Below, one piece after another: positions 36,545 through 45,624 of a stretch of DNA of 64,000 nucleotides. The notes beneath the pieces are model-generated. The model was given only the letters and a program-made list of their open reading frames with translations. It did not search any database and was not told where the DNA came from. How positions within the stretch are numbered: the first letter of the stretch is position 1; the number at the start of each line of letters is the position of its first letter. The stretch is from Pseudomonas pergaminensis (GTDB taxonomy: Bacteria > Pseudomonadota > Gammaproteobacteria > Pseudomonadales > Pseudomonadaceae): contig NZ_CP078013.2 of NCBI RefSeq assembly GCF_024112395.2, positions 3,224,001-3,288,000 on the forward strand, given 5' to 3'. Made by a program: the position numbers and the translations under genes.

Positions 36545-37206
36545 GCTTGATCGGCGGGCTTGGTCATGCTGCTTGATGGCACCACATGAATGCCAGGTAC
36601 CTGACTGATCGCGGCTTCCAGCAACGCCCGTGCGATTAGCATCGGTGGGTTGAGACGCCAGCTGTCAGGTAACAGCGGCGACGCAAGCTTGAGCATCAAG
36701 ATCAGCGCACGCTCGGCAGGGCGCACCTCTTCACGCTTGCCCCCGATGACACCCGGCCTTACATATGTCAGCGATTCAAACCCCAACTTCGCCAGATCCT
36801 GTTCCAGGCGGCCTTTGACCTGGTTATAGAAAAACGCAGACCCCGCATCGGCGCCGATAGCCGAATTGAGCACATAGGTCGACGTTCCGTGAGCGCGCGC
36901 GAGCTTGGCCACTGCCAATGGATAGGTGTGGTCGACTCGCTCGAAGGCTGCTTTCGAGCCGGCTGTTTTGAGCGTGGTACCCAGCGTGCAGATCACAGCA
37001 TCTGCTTGCCAGAGATCAGCCTGTTCGTCCAAGTGATCAAAATCGATGGGTGTGGCAATGAGTTTAGGGTGCGCCGCCAAAGCCTTGCGTGTTGGCGCGT
37101 AGACTTTGCCGATCCGTGGATCCGCCAGCGCCAGATCCAATACATGGCTGCCAACCAGCCCGCTTGCGCCGACCAGCAGCAGCTTGAATATTTTTGGCTC
37201 GTTCAT
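36541..37206 (-). CDS. NAD(P)-binding Rossmann protein, oxidoreductase-like
   Basis: A 221-residue atypical SDR. The nucleotide motif is GASGLVGSHVL near the N-terminus, and VDHTYPLAVAKLARAHGTSTYVLNSAIGAD is near the middle. It resembles the HTATIP2/YbjT type of NAD(P)H-binding protein. The ATG at 37206 overlaps the TGA of the upstream gene as ATGA, which fixes this start and implies translational coupling. Substrate unknown. Confidence 0.85.
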   Translation of the reverse strand: MNEPKIFKLLLVGASGLVGSHVLDLALADPRIGKVYAPTRKALAAHPKLIATPIDFDHLDEQADLWQADAVICTLGTTLKTAGSKAAFERVDHTYPLAVAKLARAHGTSTYVLNSAIGADAGSAFFYNQVKGRLEQDLAKLGFESLTYVRPGVIGGKREEVRPAERALILMLKLASPLLPDSWRLNPPMLIARALLEAAISQVPGIHVVPSSSMTKPADQA

Positions 37207-37874
37207 GCCTGAGGGCAATCCCGCGAAAAGTTATGGATGGCCTCGTTGACCGGCGTGGTGCCTTGGGTCAGTTCGATAATGACGCGACTCACGTCAGGCT
37301 GTTCGATGATCTGCAACAAGGCTGCGGCGACATCGTCGCGCGGCACGTCACCATAGGGGATAGCCGGGCCCGCGTGGACCTTGCCAGTGCCGGGTGAGTC
37401 CAGCAAGGTACCGGGGCGCAGAATGACCCAGTCTAGATCGCTCGCGGCCAAGTGCACGTCGGCGCGTTTTTTCACGGCCATGTAGTTTTCGAAGGTCTCG
37501 GAAACGGATTTTCCACGCGACGCTTCTGGAAACGCCGAGACTAGAATGAATCGTTGAATGCCTGCTAACCGAGCCGCGGCTACAGACAGCTCCAGGCCTT
37601 TACCGTCAATGGCGTCCGTCATCTGTGCGCCACCTTTGCCGCCGGCACCGGCCGCGAATACCACGGTATCACTGCCTGCCATCAGCTTGGCCAGTGCCTC
37701 TGTGTCAAGCTCAAGCAAGTTACCGGCAACTGGGTTGGCGCCGAGCGATTTAAGGCCCTCGGCTTGTTCCGCATGACGGTATAACGAATGTGGTTGATGG
37801 CCTCGTTCGGCCAGCTGTTGAGCAAGGCTTCGGGCCACTTTACCCGAACCACCGATGATAAAAACTGAGTGCAT
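37203..37874 (-). CDS. NAD(P)H-binding SDR-like protein
   Basis: A 223-residue atypical SDR with the N-terminal IGGSGKVARSLAQQL motif and no classical YxxxK. It belongs to the NmrA/YbjT-like group (SDTVVFAAGAGGKGG, RFILVSAFPEAS, WVILRPGTLLDSPGTG). GGAGG precedes the ATG. It is the first gene of a two-gene unit read from the promoter at 37961-37989, which shares its operator with a promoter 10 kb away. Confidence 0.87.
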   Translation of the reverse strand: MHSVFIIGGSGKVARSLAQQLAERGHQPHSLYRHAEQAEGLKSLGANPVAGNLLELDTEALAKLMAGSDTVVFAAGAGGKGGAQMTDAIDGKGLELSVAAARLAGIQRFILVSAFPEASRGKSVSETFENYMAVKKRADVHLAASDLDWVILRPGTLLDSPGTGKVHAGPAIPYGDVPRDDVAAALLQIIEQPDVSRVIIELTQGTTPVNEAIHNFSRDCPQA

Positions 37875-37960
37875 AGCTCCTCCAGATCAGGCGATGTTTC
37901 ATAAATGGCCCGCTCAAGCGAACCTGCAAACGCCCTTGGCGAGTGCACGGCGAGGGTTAT

Positions 37961-37989
37961 TCTATATTGATCACTACAGAATTTGTCAA
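37961..37989 (-). promoter_or_regulatory. promoter with TGATCA-centred operator, copy 1
   Basis: On the minus strand TTGACA (37984-37989), a 17-base spacer and TATAGA (37961-37966). An 18-base imperfect dyad (CTATA-N-TGATCA-N-TACAG on the plus strand, 37962-37979) covers the spacer. The promoter at 48335-48363 has the same -35, spacer length, -10 and dyad. Both must answer the same repressor. Confidence 0.75.
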
Positions 37990-38167
37990 GCGACTGGGGG
38001 ATTTATCCCCGGCCACGTGTGTGCTTTTCAATCGGCGGAATGGACCCAAAATCGGCTGGGAATAAACAAATAAAATTGATTTTTTGCATCCATATATATT
38101 GTTTTAATTGTCTGCCGGAGGCCGTTAGCATTGAGGCACTATCAACAAAAGCTGAAAGAGTAGCCCC

Positions 38168-39370
38168 ATGCAATTGCTCGGAAATCTGCTTAAAGCGGTT
38201 AAACCCTCGCCAACGTTGGCAATCACACGCAAGGCCGCGGAGCTGCGCCGTAATGGGGGTAGATATCATCAGTTTGTCGACCGGTGAGCCGGACTTTCCC
38301 ACCCCTGATCACATCAATGCAGCTGCCAAAGCGGCGATTGATGCAGGCCAGACCCGCTATACCAATGTAGATGGAACTCCGGAGCTCAAAGCGGCGATCG
38401 TTCGCAAGTTTCAGCGTGAAAACGGCATCACCTACACGACCGACGAAATCAGCGTCGGCACCGGCGGCAAGCAAGTACTGATCAATGCGCTGCAGGCCAC
38501 CCTTAACCCTGGGGATGAAGTCATCATTCCCGCGCCTTACTGGGTGTCTTATCCGGACATGGTGCGCCTGGCAGGGGGCACCCCAGTTGAGGTCCCTTGT
38601 GCGGCCCATCAGCTTTTCAAGATCACTGCCGAGCAACTCAAGCAGGCAATCACTCCGCGTACCAAGTGGCTGATTTTGAATTCGCCAAGCAACCCGACGG
38701 GTGCGGGTTATAGCGCGACTGAGCTTGATCGATTGGGCGCCGTATTGTTGGAGCATCCGCAGGTTTACGTTCTGACGGACGACATGTACGAGCACCTGAG
38801 TTACGACGGTTGGGTGTTTTCCACGCTGGCTTCGCAGGTGCCGGCGTTACATGGTCGCGTGCTGACCGTGAATGGTGTTTCAAAGGCGTATTCAATGACG
38901 GGCTGGCGCATTGGTTATGCGGGCGGTCCTAAAGCGCTGATTGCTGCCATGGCCACCATTCAATCTCAGACCACCAGCAACCCCTGCGCGATATCCCAGG
39001 CCGCTGCGGTGGCTGCGCTGGACGGGCCTATAGATTTTCTGGCTGAGCGCAATGAAGTGTTTCGTCAGCGCAGAGACCTTTGCCTGGAGGCTTTCAACAA
39101 CACACCCGGTCTGGAGTGTCGCCGTCCGGAGGGCGCGTTCTATCTCTTCCCTGCCTGCCGGCGCTGTTCGGCCGCAAAACCCCTTCGGGCGTAGTGCTGA
39201 CCAATGACGTGGAGGTTTGCCAATACCTGCTCGAGGCCGCGCAGGTGGCGGTAGTGCCGGGGAGTGCGTTTGGATTGGAAGGTTATTTCCGCATCTCCTT
39301 TGCAACCTCTACAGCGCTGCTGGAGCAGGCGTGCGCGCGCATCAAGGCTGCATGTGAACAGCTTGCCTGA
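38168..39370 (+). pseudogene. class I aminotransferase, two compensating frameshifts
   Basis: PLP-dependent aminotransferase of about 400 codons read in three pieces. The N-terminus (MQLLGNLLKAVKPSPTLAIT, to AAELRRNG) is in the frame of 38168. After a G5 run at 38255-38259 the coding frame shifts by one (VDIISLSTGEPDFPTP onward, with the PLP lysine in NGVSKAYSMTG). Near 39148-39160 it returns to the first frame (LPALFGRKTPSGV ... GYFRISFATS). Each piece matches the family in order, so the gene was whole recently. Either a decayed gene or two sequencing indels. It follows an AT-rich leader with no strong ribosome-binding site. Confidence 0.85.
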
Positions 39371-39403
39371 ACACAAAGCCGGGTATGGCGGCTTCGATTT
39401 CCG

Positions 39404-40036
39404 TCAAGCTGAGAGGGAAGGGCTCAGCATCGCGATGGCGGTTGCGCCGATGCCTTGCAGATCTTCGCGGCTGGCAGCGTCATGTGCTTGCAGGGACATG
39501 CCTTCAAGCAATGTATTCAGGGCGGCGGCGAGCAGGCGGGTGTTGGTGTCCGGTTTGAGCTGACCTTGTTCCACCGCGCGATCCAGGCGCTGCTGTAAAT
39601 AGTCACGGCCTTCCTGGCGTAAAGCCTTGAGCGTGGCGGTGACTTCACCGGCATCGTCGGAGACATTGACGGCCGCGAGCACGACCATGCAGCCGCAGGG
39701 GGCCTCGGGTTCGGTCAGGATCGACGCAGAGGTGTGGAAGAAGTCGCTGATGGCGCGCACGATGTCTGGCTCGGTGTCCATGCGCTCCCACGTGGCATCC
39801 CAGAAGGTCGCTTCGTAGTAGGCAACCGCTTCCAGAAACAACTTGGCTTTGTTGCCAAACGCCGCATACAGGCTGGGAGGGCTGATGTTCATGGCTGAAC
39901 ATAATTCCGCCACAGAGGCCGGCTCGTAGCCACGCTTCCAAAACACTGCCAGCGCATGCAGGAGAGCCTGGTCGCGGTCGAACGCGCGCGGGCGGCCTTT
40001 TGCGCGTGGAACAGGGATTGGGGTGGCGTTGGTCAT
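39404..40036 (-). CDS. TetR/AcrR family regulator
   Basis: A 210-residue TetR-type repressor with the N-terminal helix-turn-helix YEPASVAELCSAMNISPPSLYAAFGNKAKLF (about residues 36-66) and a C-terminal effector domain with a CGC motif (EAPCGCMV). It is not closely similar to the two NemR-like TetR proteins. I take the ATG at 40036 (MTNATPIPV). It converges on the broken aminotransferase. It is one candidate for the regulator of the shared TGATCA promoters, without direct evidence. Confidence 0.88.
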   Translation of the reverse strand: MTNATPIPVPRAKGRPRAFDRDQALLHALAVFWKRGYEPASVAELCSAMNISPPSLYAAFGNKAKLFLEAVAYYEATFWDATWERMDTEPDIVRAISDFFHTSASILTEPEAPCGCMVVLAAVNVSDDAGEVTATLKALRQEGRDYLQQRLDRAVEQGQLKPDTNTRLLAAALNTLLEGMSLQAHDAASREDLQGIGATAIAMLSPSLSA

Positions 40037-40145
40037 TGAGTGCAGCACCTTTGGGGCGTATCGCCAGACGAGCATGCCTGGAATAAAGTTCTGCCCAATG
40101 ATACACAAAATGAAATTTTCGGTTGCGTAGCGTCATTCTGAGCTT

Positions 40146-40481
40146 TCAGGTCGACCGTGACGCGTGTCCAAAGGGCGGTACGGTGTGTCGCTCTAGTACC
40201 TGGCCAATACCGCTCAATAGCGGTATCACATGCTTAGCAATATCATCTGCGACTGCGGTGGGCACCATCTCTGCGTTTCGGCGAAAAAACAGTGGGTCCT
40301 GAAAAATCAGCCTGAGTTTGGACAGGCTGTTGCTGACCGCGGGCTGCCCAATATTCAAGCGCTCGGACGCCCTGGTGACGCTTTTTTCCTGATAAAGCGC
40401 AGCGAAGATCACCAGGCAATTGAGGTTGAATTGCGCAAGGCACTCGGTATTGAACGTTGACGTGGGGGGAGGGGTGTTCAT
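40146..40481 (-). pseudogene. truncated LysR family regulator
   Basis: Only 111 residues: the LysR winged helix (KSVTRASERLNIGQPAVSNSLSKLRLIFQDPLFFRR) and linker, then a stop after about one third of the usual 300 residues. The effector domain is missing and no remnant is seen downstream in any frame before the TetR promoter. It is divergent from the NemR-like gene. It is most likely a gene remnant; an HTH-only product could still bind DNA. Confidence 0.8.
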
Positions 40482-40547
40482 GAGCTTGACCCTGTCATTT
40501 GTCTTCGTTCGCCGTTGGTCGTAGAACGTGAGGCCATTCTAAAATTT

Positions 40548-40566
40548 ACTAGACGACCGGTCTAGT
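40548..40566. promoter_or_regulatory. NemR-type operator, copy 1
   Basis: Perfect dyad ACTAGAC-GACCG-GTCTAGT with 7-bp arms, 22 bases before the TetR gene at 40588. The same core recurs before nemA, so the TetR protein is autoregulated. Confidence 0.8.
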
Positions 40567-40587
40567 TTTAATTAGAGTGGCTGCATT

Positions 40588-41169
40588 ATGAAAAAGCATC
40601 ATTCTGAAACACGCCAACACATCCTGGATGTCGCCAGGACGTTGATGACTCACAAAGGCTACACCAGCGTAGGATTAGCTGAGGTGGTAGCGGCTGCGAG
40701 CGTGCCTAAAGGTTCGTTCTACCACTACTTCAAATCCAAGGAAGAGTTTGGTCAGGCATTGCTTGAACAGTATTTTTCCGACTACCTCGCAACGGTCGAC
40801 ACGTTGCTTATGGGTTCTGCACCTGCTGCGCAAAGGTTGCTGAGTTACTTCCAGTATTGGGCGCAAACCCAGTGCTCTGATTTGCCCACCGACAAGTGCT
40901 TGGTGGTCAAATTAGGCGCCGAGGTCTGTGACCTCTCGGAAGGCATGCGCCTGGTGCTCGACCGCGGTACGCAGAGCATTCACGCAAAGCTCGAGCGCTG
41001 TATTGAGCAGGGGCTTGTCGATGGTTCGATCACGTCCACGGCACCCAGCGCGACACTCGCGCAGTCGCTCTATCAGGTTTGGCTCGGCGCTTCGTTGATG
41101 ATGAAGATCGGCAAGCGCGATGACGCCTTTGAAACGTCTCTGACTCTGGCAAAGCGACTTTTGGCGTAA
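40588..41169 (+). CDS. nemR: NemR-like TetR family repressor
   Basis: A 193-residue TetR repressor with the helix-turn-helix KGYTSVGLAEVVAAASVPKGSFYHYFKSKEEFG. It holds cysteines in QCSDL, KCLVVKL and EVCDL that could sense electrophiles or hypochlorite as in NemR. It is flanked by two copies of the TAGAC-N5-GTCTA dyad and followed 51 bases later by the old yellow enzyme gene, the standard nemRA arrangement. It is closely similar to the TetR at 35963. Confidence 0.9.
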   Translation: MKKHHSETRQHILDVARTLMTHKGYTSVGLAEVVAAASVPKGSFYHYFKSKEEFGQALLEQYFSDYLATVDTLLMGSAPAAQRLLSYFQYWAQTQCSDLPTDKCLVVKLGAEVCDLSEGMRLVLDRGTQSIHAKLERCIEQGLVDGSITSTAPSATLAQSLYQVWLGASLMMKIGKRDDAFETSLTLAKRLLA

Positions 41170-41186
41170 TTATTTTTTATCAACTT

Positions 41187-41205
41187 ACTAGACGACCGGT
41201 CTATT
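41187..41205. promoter_or_regulatory. NemR-type operator, copy 2
   Basis: ACTAGAC-GACCG-GTCTATT between nemR and nemA. Inner 5-bp arms are perfect; the outer two positions differ from copy 1. It implies a separate, repressible promoter for the reductase. Confidence 0.78.
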
Positions 41206-41220
41206 TAATTGAGGTCTATC

Positions 41221-42324
41221 ATGACAGATAACACCACCCGTACTGACTTATTCACCCCCATCAACCTGGGCGCGATGCAACTCGCCAACCGTATTCTGAT
41301 GGCGCCGGTAACCCGTAGCCGTTACGCCGAAGATGGCATCCCCAACGAGCTGCACGCCGAGTATTACGCTCAACGCGCCACGGCCGGCTTGATCGTCGCT
41401 GAAGCCACCAACATTTCCGCCCAAGGTCGCGGTTACGCGGCCACCCCCGGCATCTGGAGCGAGGAGCAGGTTGCGGGCTGGAAGAAAGTCACGGACGCCG
41501 TGCATGCCGCCGGTGGCAAGATCGTCAGCCAGCTGTGGCATGTGGGGCGGTTCTCCAGTGTCGAGTTGCACCCCGACGGTGCCTCACCGGTCGCGCCTTC
41601 CGCGATCAAGGCCGAAGGCGACACCTATACCACCAACGGCTTCGTCCCGGTGTCGATGCCACGGGCGCTCGAAACCGATGAGATCCCGGGGATCATCGAG
41701 CAGTACAAACGTGCTGCCGAGAATGCCAAGCGTGCTGGTTTTGACGGGGTAGAGGTTCACTCGGCCAACAGCTACCTGCTGGACCAGTTCCTGCGGGACT
41801 CGACCAACCATCGCACCGACCAGTACGGAGGTTCCATCGAGAACCGTGCACGGCTGACCCTGGAAGTGACCGAAGCAATCGTCAAGATCTGGGGCAACGA
41901 CCGGGTTGGCATCCGCCTGTCGCCGGTTACGCCCGACGCCGGCAACACGCCGCCCGACAGCAACGTAATGGCGATGTACGGCTACCTGATCCAGCAGTTG
42001 AACGCCTTCGACCTGGCTTACCTGCACTTCGTAGAAGGCGCTACCGCCACCTCGCGAGAAGTGCCGGAAGGCGTCGACATGGACACATTGAGCGCGCAGT
42101 TCAACGGTCCCTTCATCGGCAACAACAACTACGACCTGGACATGGCTATCGAGCGCCGTGCCCAAGGCAAGATCGACGCCGTAGCGTTTGGTCGTCTGTT
42201 TATCTCCAACCCGGACCTGGTCGAGCGCCTTCGTCGTGGGGCCGAACTGACCATCGCACCGCGCGAGTCGTATTACGGCGGCGGCGCCAAGGGCTACACC
42301 GATTGGCCGGTCGGCAACTACTGA
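41221..42324 (+). CDS. nemA: N-ethylmaleimide/alkene reductase, old yellow enzyme
   Basis: A 367-residue FMN enzyme reducing activated alkenes, maleimides and nitro-esters with NADPH. The N-terminal LANRILMAPVTRSRYAEDGIPNE, VEVHSANSYLLDQFLRDSTNHRTDQYGGS (substrate histidine/asparagine pair H-x-x-N) and the C-terminal FGRLFISNPDLVERL match NemA. GAGG precedes the ATG. It is under control of the adjacent NemR-type dyad. It may form a unit with the SDR and NDH-2 genes downstream, but a hairpin intervenes. Confidence 0.95.
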   Translation: MTDNTTRTDLFTPINLGAMQLANRILMAPVTRSRYAEDGIPNELHAEYYAQRATAGLIVAEATNISAQGRGYAATPGIWSEEQVAGWKKVTDAVHAAGGKIVSQLWHVGRFSSVELHPDGASPVAPSAIKAEGDTYTTNGFVPVSMPRALETDEIPGIIEQYKRAAENAKRAGFDGVEVHSANSYLLDQFLRDSTNHRTDQYGGSIENRARLTLEVTEAIVKIWGNDRVGIRLSPVTPDAGNTPPDSNVMAMYGYLIQQLNAFDLAYLHFVEGATATSREVPEGVDMDTLSAQFNGPFIGNNNYDLDMAIERRAQGKIDAVAFGRLFISNPDLVERLRRGAELTIAPRESYYGGGAKGYTDWPVGNY

Positions 42325-42353
42325 TCCCCGTATATCCGCGATAACCCCAAAAA

Positions 42354-42375
42354 ACTGCCCGCACTGACGGGCAGT
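42354..42375 (+). terminator. hairpin between nemA and SDR
   Basis: Perfect 8-bp stem ACTGCCCG / CGGGCAGT with a 6-base loop, preceded by A6. The SDR ribosome-binding site follows at once, so it may only attenuate transcription. Confidence 0.5.
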
Positions 42376-42395
42376 CACTAACGAGAGGAACGCCC

Positions 42396-43139
42396 ATGAA
42401 CTATCTGCAGAATAAAACCGCGATCATCACTGGCGCATCGTCCGGCCTGGGTGCTGCATCGGCACGTGCCTTGTCCGAGAAAGGCGTTCGAATTGTCGCC
42501 GCAGCCCTGGACCAGCAAGGCCTGGACGCCATCGTCAGCGAGTTGAAAGGCAAAGGCGGTGAAGCGGTAGGTCGCGTCAGCGACGTGACCAATCCTGAGG
42601 ATATGAAAGCGCTCGCGCAATTCGCCCAGGACTCTTTCGGTTCGGTGGATATCCTGATCAACAACGCAGGCTTGATGCTGTTTTCCAACTGGGTCGACCT
42701 GGCCACCGATGATTGGGAAAAGATGATCAACGTGAACATCAAAGGCTACCTGCATGGTATCGCCGCGGTGTTGCCGTTCATGCTGAAACAGAAGTCGGGC
42801 CAGATCCTGAATATGGATTCAGTCGCCGGTCACCAGGTTGGGCCTGCCGCGGGTATCTACAGCTCCACCAAATTCTTCGTGCAGGCCATGACTGAGTCGA
42901 TGCGCAAAGAGCTGGGCGTGCAGCACGGCATCCGTGTCAACACGGTCAGCCCGGGCGTGATCAACACCGGTTGGGCTGATAAAGTCACCGACCCGGCTGG
43001 CCGTAAAGCGGCTCAAGAGCTGAATAAAATCGCGATCTCGCCGGACGATATTGGTCGCGCGGTGGTGTATGCACTGAATCAGCCTGAAAACGTCACCGTC
43101 AACGACCTGATCATTTCGCCGACCCGCCAGGATTGGTAA
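42396..43139 (+). CDS. short-chain dehydrogenase/reductase
   Basis: A 247-residue classical SDR of the YdfG/NodG-like type. TGASSGLG is at 11-18, NNAG at about 87-90, and the catalytic serine and YSSTK follow (about 138 and 152-156). AGAGGAA precedes the ATG. Placed after nemA, it may handle carbonyl products of electrophile reduction. Confidence 0.92.
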   Translation: MNYLQNKTAIITGASSGLGAASARALSEKGVRIVAAALDQQGLDAIVSELKGKGGEAVGRVSDVTNPEDMKALAQFAQDSFGSVDILINNAGLMLFSNWVDLATDDWEKMINVNIKGYLHGIAAVLPFMLKQKSGQILNMDSVAGHQVGPAAGIYSSTKFFVQAMTESMRKELGVQHGIRVNTVSPGVINTGWADKVTDPAGRKAAQELNKIAISPDDIGRAVVYALNQPENVTVNDLIISPTRQDW

Positions 43140-43162
43140 GTCATAAGCGTTGAAATCCCCCA

Positions 43163-43196
43163 GCCCAGGCACCGGCGCAACGTCGTGTGCCTGGGC
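43163..43196 (+). terminator. hairpin between SDR and NDH-2
   Basis: Perfect 10-bp stem GCCCAGGCAC / GTGCCTGGGC with a 14-base loop, 24 bases after the SDR stop. No T-run. Confidence 0.55.
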
Positions 43197-43244
43197 GCTA
43201 CAGGCTCCGTCCTGTCTCTCCTGTAAAAGCAATGAGACCCTTGA

Positions 43245-44540
43245 ATGACACACCGTATTTTGATTGTCGGCGGTGGTGCTGGCGGTCTGGAACTTGCGAC
43301 GCGTTTGGGCAAGACCCTTGGCAAGCGCGGCACCGCTCATATCACCCTCGTTGACGCCAACCTCACGCATATCTGGAAGCCACTGTTGCATGAAGTCGCG
43401 GCCGGCTCACTGAATGCCCACGATGACGAATTGAACTACGTGGCCCAGGCCAAGTGGAACCACTTTCACTTCCAGCTCGGCCGCATGAGCGGCCTGGACC
43501 GCGTCGCCAGGTCCATTCGGCTTGCACCTACCCTGGATGGCGCCGGCCGGCAGTTGGTGCCTGAACGTGTTTTGAACTATGACAGCCTGGTCATCGCCGT
43601 CGGCAGCACCACCAATGATTTCGGCACTCCAGGAGCCGCACAGCACTGTCTGTTCCTCGACACCCGCCAGCAAGCTGAACGCTTCCATCAGCAGTTGCTC
43701 AACCACTACCTGCGTGCACAGGCGCTCGGCGTTGCGGGTGAGAAAATCCGTGTGGCGATCGTCGGTGCCGGCGCAACGGGCGTGGAGCTGGCTGCCGAGT
43801 TGCACAACGCTGCCCATGAGCTGGCCGCCTACGGGCTGGATCGCATTCAGCCGCATGACATGCACATCACCTTGATAGAAGCAGGCGCCCGTGTGCTGCC
43901 AGCGCTGCCCAAGCGCATCAGTGATCCCGTGCACCGCACGCTGGAAAAACTGGGGGTGACGGTGATGACAAACGCCGCCGTCAGTGAGGTTACCGCCGAG
44001 CACCTTAAAACCCGCACCGGACAGTTGATCGAGGCCAGCCTCAAGGTTTGGGCAGCCGGTATTCGTGCCCCGTCCTTCCTCAAGGATATTGATGGCCTGG
44101 AGACTAACCCCATCAACCAGCTGAAGGTGCGACCCACGTTGCAAACCACGCTGGACGACAATGTTTTTGCGTTCGGTGACTGTGCCGCGTGTCCTCAGCC
44201 GGGGAGTGAGCAGAATGTGCCGCCGCGTGCTCAGGCCGCCCACCAGCAAGCGTCAATGCTGGTCAAGAGCCTGCAGGCCAGGCTTGAAGGTAAAGCCCTG
44301 CCGACTTATGTCTACAAGGACTATGGCTCGCTGGTTTCGCTGTCACGTTTTTCGGCGGTGGGTAACCTGATGGGTAAACTGACGGGCAGTGTGACGCTGG
44401 AAGGATGGTTGGCGCGGGTGTTCTATGCATCGCTGTACCGCATGCACCAGGTCGCGCTCTATGGACCGGTGCGTACCGCATTGCTGATGTTGGGTAACCG
44501 CCTGGGACGAGGCACCGAGCCTCGGTTGAAACTGCACTAG
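43245..44540 (+). CDS. type II NADH dehydrogenase-like oxidoreductase
   Basis: A 431-residue FAD/NAD(P)-dependent enzyme. The N-terminal FAD motif is GGGAGGLELATRLG at about 8-21, the second nucleotide motif is GAGATGVELAAEL near residue 173, and FAFGDCAA binds FAD near 309. The C-terminal region is amphipathic, as in membrane-associated NDH-2. It passes electrons from NADH to quinone. It carries no sign of damage. It may be a second ndh used under electrophile or redox stress. Confidence 0.92.
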   Translation: MTHRILIVGGGAGGLELATRLGKTLGKRGTAHITLVDANLTHIWKPLLHEVAAGSLNAHDDELNYVAQAKWNHFHFQLGRMSGLDRVARSIRLAPTLDGAGRQLVPERVLNYDSLVIAVGSTTNDFGTPGAAQHCLFLDTRQQAERFHQQLLNHYLRAQALGVAGEKIRVAIVGAGATGVELAAELHNAAHELAAYGLDRIQPHDMHITLIEAGARVLPALPKRISDPVHRTLEKLGVTVMTNAAVSEVTAEHLKTRTGQLIEASLKVWAAGIRAPSFLKDIDGLETNPINQLKVRPTLQTTLDDNVFAFGDCAACPQPGSEQNVPPRAQAAHQQASMLVKSLQARLEGKALPTYVYKDYGSLVSLSRFSAVGNLMGKLTGSVTLEGWLARVFYASLYRMHQVALYGPVRTALLMLGNRLGRGTEPRLKLH

Positions 44541-44552
44541 ATCATTGACTGG

Positions 44553-44581
44553 GAGCGCGCAGCGCCTGGTGGGCTGCGCTC
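44553..44581. terminator. hairpin between convergent NDH-2 and AKR genes
   Basis: GAGCGC-gc-AGC pairs with GCTGCGCTC, 9 bp with a two-base bulge. It lies between the two converging stops and may serve both. Confidence 0.55.
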
Positions 44582-44589
44582 TTGGCGCG

Positions 44590-45624
44590 TCAGCGCGAGG
44601 TTTCGCCAGGCACCGGTGCGTGTTCGGGAATAAGTTTCTGCTGCTTGAGCTGTGCCCAAAATGCGCCGGGAATCCGTGTCGAAAACGCTGCGACGTTCTG
44701 CTGAACCTCCGCCACCGACTGAGCGCCGAACACCAGCGCCCGTACAGCTGGGTGGCAGGCGCAAAACTGCAACGCTGCAGCCGACATTGCCACACCATGG
44801 ACGGCGCAGATCGACTGTATGACAGCCACGCGCGCTGCGATGTCGTCCGGCACGGCGCGATAATCAAACATTGCGTCGGGGCGTGCACCCATCGCCAGCA
44901 CGCCTGAATTGAAGGCGCCCGCAGCGATGATCGATACGTCGCGACGTTGCAATTCATCAAAATGCCCGTTGAGTGGCGCATGGTTGAGCAGCGTATAACG
45001 GCCGGCAATCATTGCGCAGTCGATGGCAAACTCCCGCGCAACCTCCACGACCACTTCGGTTTCATTGACACCCAAACCGACGGCAGACACCACCCCTGTG
45101 CTGCGTAGTTCGTCGAGCGCCTTGAATCCACCTTCACGGATCTGTTTCCAGTAAACCTCAGCCCGTCGACCATGCCAGGCACGTCCCAGATCGTGCACCA
45201 GGAGTACGTCGATACGATCCAGGCCGGAGCGCTCAAGGCTGTGGTCCACCGAGCGCATGAATCCGTCATAGGTATAGTCGTACTGATAGTGAGGGTTGTG
45301 CAGGAACCACCTTGAGTCCGCCGGGCGGTGGGCAGCCAGGATGTCGCCAGTGTCGAGTACGCGGCCTACCTTGGTACTGACGACCACATCGTTGCGTATA
45401 TTCAGTTCGCGTAACGCACGACCCAAGGTGTATTCCGCGCGGCCAGTGCCATACATCGGTGCCGTGTCGAAATAGCGGATACCCGCTTCATAAGCTGACC
45501 GCACGATGGCCAGCGCCTGGTCGTAATCGATGTAGGCGTTATAGCCGATCTGCACCGTGCCCAAGCCGACGGCACTGAGTGCCACGCTGGATTGACCGAG
45601 CGGGCGTTTCTCGATGGAGTTCAC
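44590..45624 (-). CDS. aldo/keto reductase, D-threo-aldose dehydrogenase-like
   Basis: A 344-residue TIM-barrel NAD(P)-dependent oxidoreductase. The catalytic tetrad residues are seen in GIRYFDTAPMYG (Asp/Tyr), STKVGR (Lys) and LLVHDLGR (His). It is of the L-fucose/pyridoxal dehydrogenase-like subgroup. It begins with GTG, preceded by AGGAGG at 7 bases. The start overlaps the flavin reductase stop by one base, so it is the last gene of the six-gene operon starting at 48291. Confidence 0.9.
   Translation of the reverse strand: MNSIEKRPLGQSSVALSAVGLGTVQIGYNAYIDYDQALAIVRSAYEAGIRYFDTAPMYGTGRAEYTLGRALRELNIRNDVVVSTKVGRVLDTGDILAAHRPADSRWFLHNPHYQYDYTYDGFMRSVDHSLERSGLDRIDVLLVHDLGRAWHGRRAEVYWKQIREGGFKALDELRSTGVVSAVGLGVNETEVVVEVAREFAIDCAMIAGRYTLLNHAPLNGHFDELQRRDVSIIAAGAFNSGVLAMGARPDAMFDYRAVPDDIAARVAVIQSICAVHGVAMSAAALQFCACHPAVRALVFGAQSVAEVQQNVAAFSTRIPGAFWAQLKQQKLIPEHAPVPGETSR

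Noticed and set aside
37983..38260. Upstream start for the aminotransferase
   Set aside because: The first ~90 codons of that frame do not resemble the family; the true N-terminus is read from 38168 in another frame.
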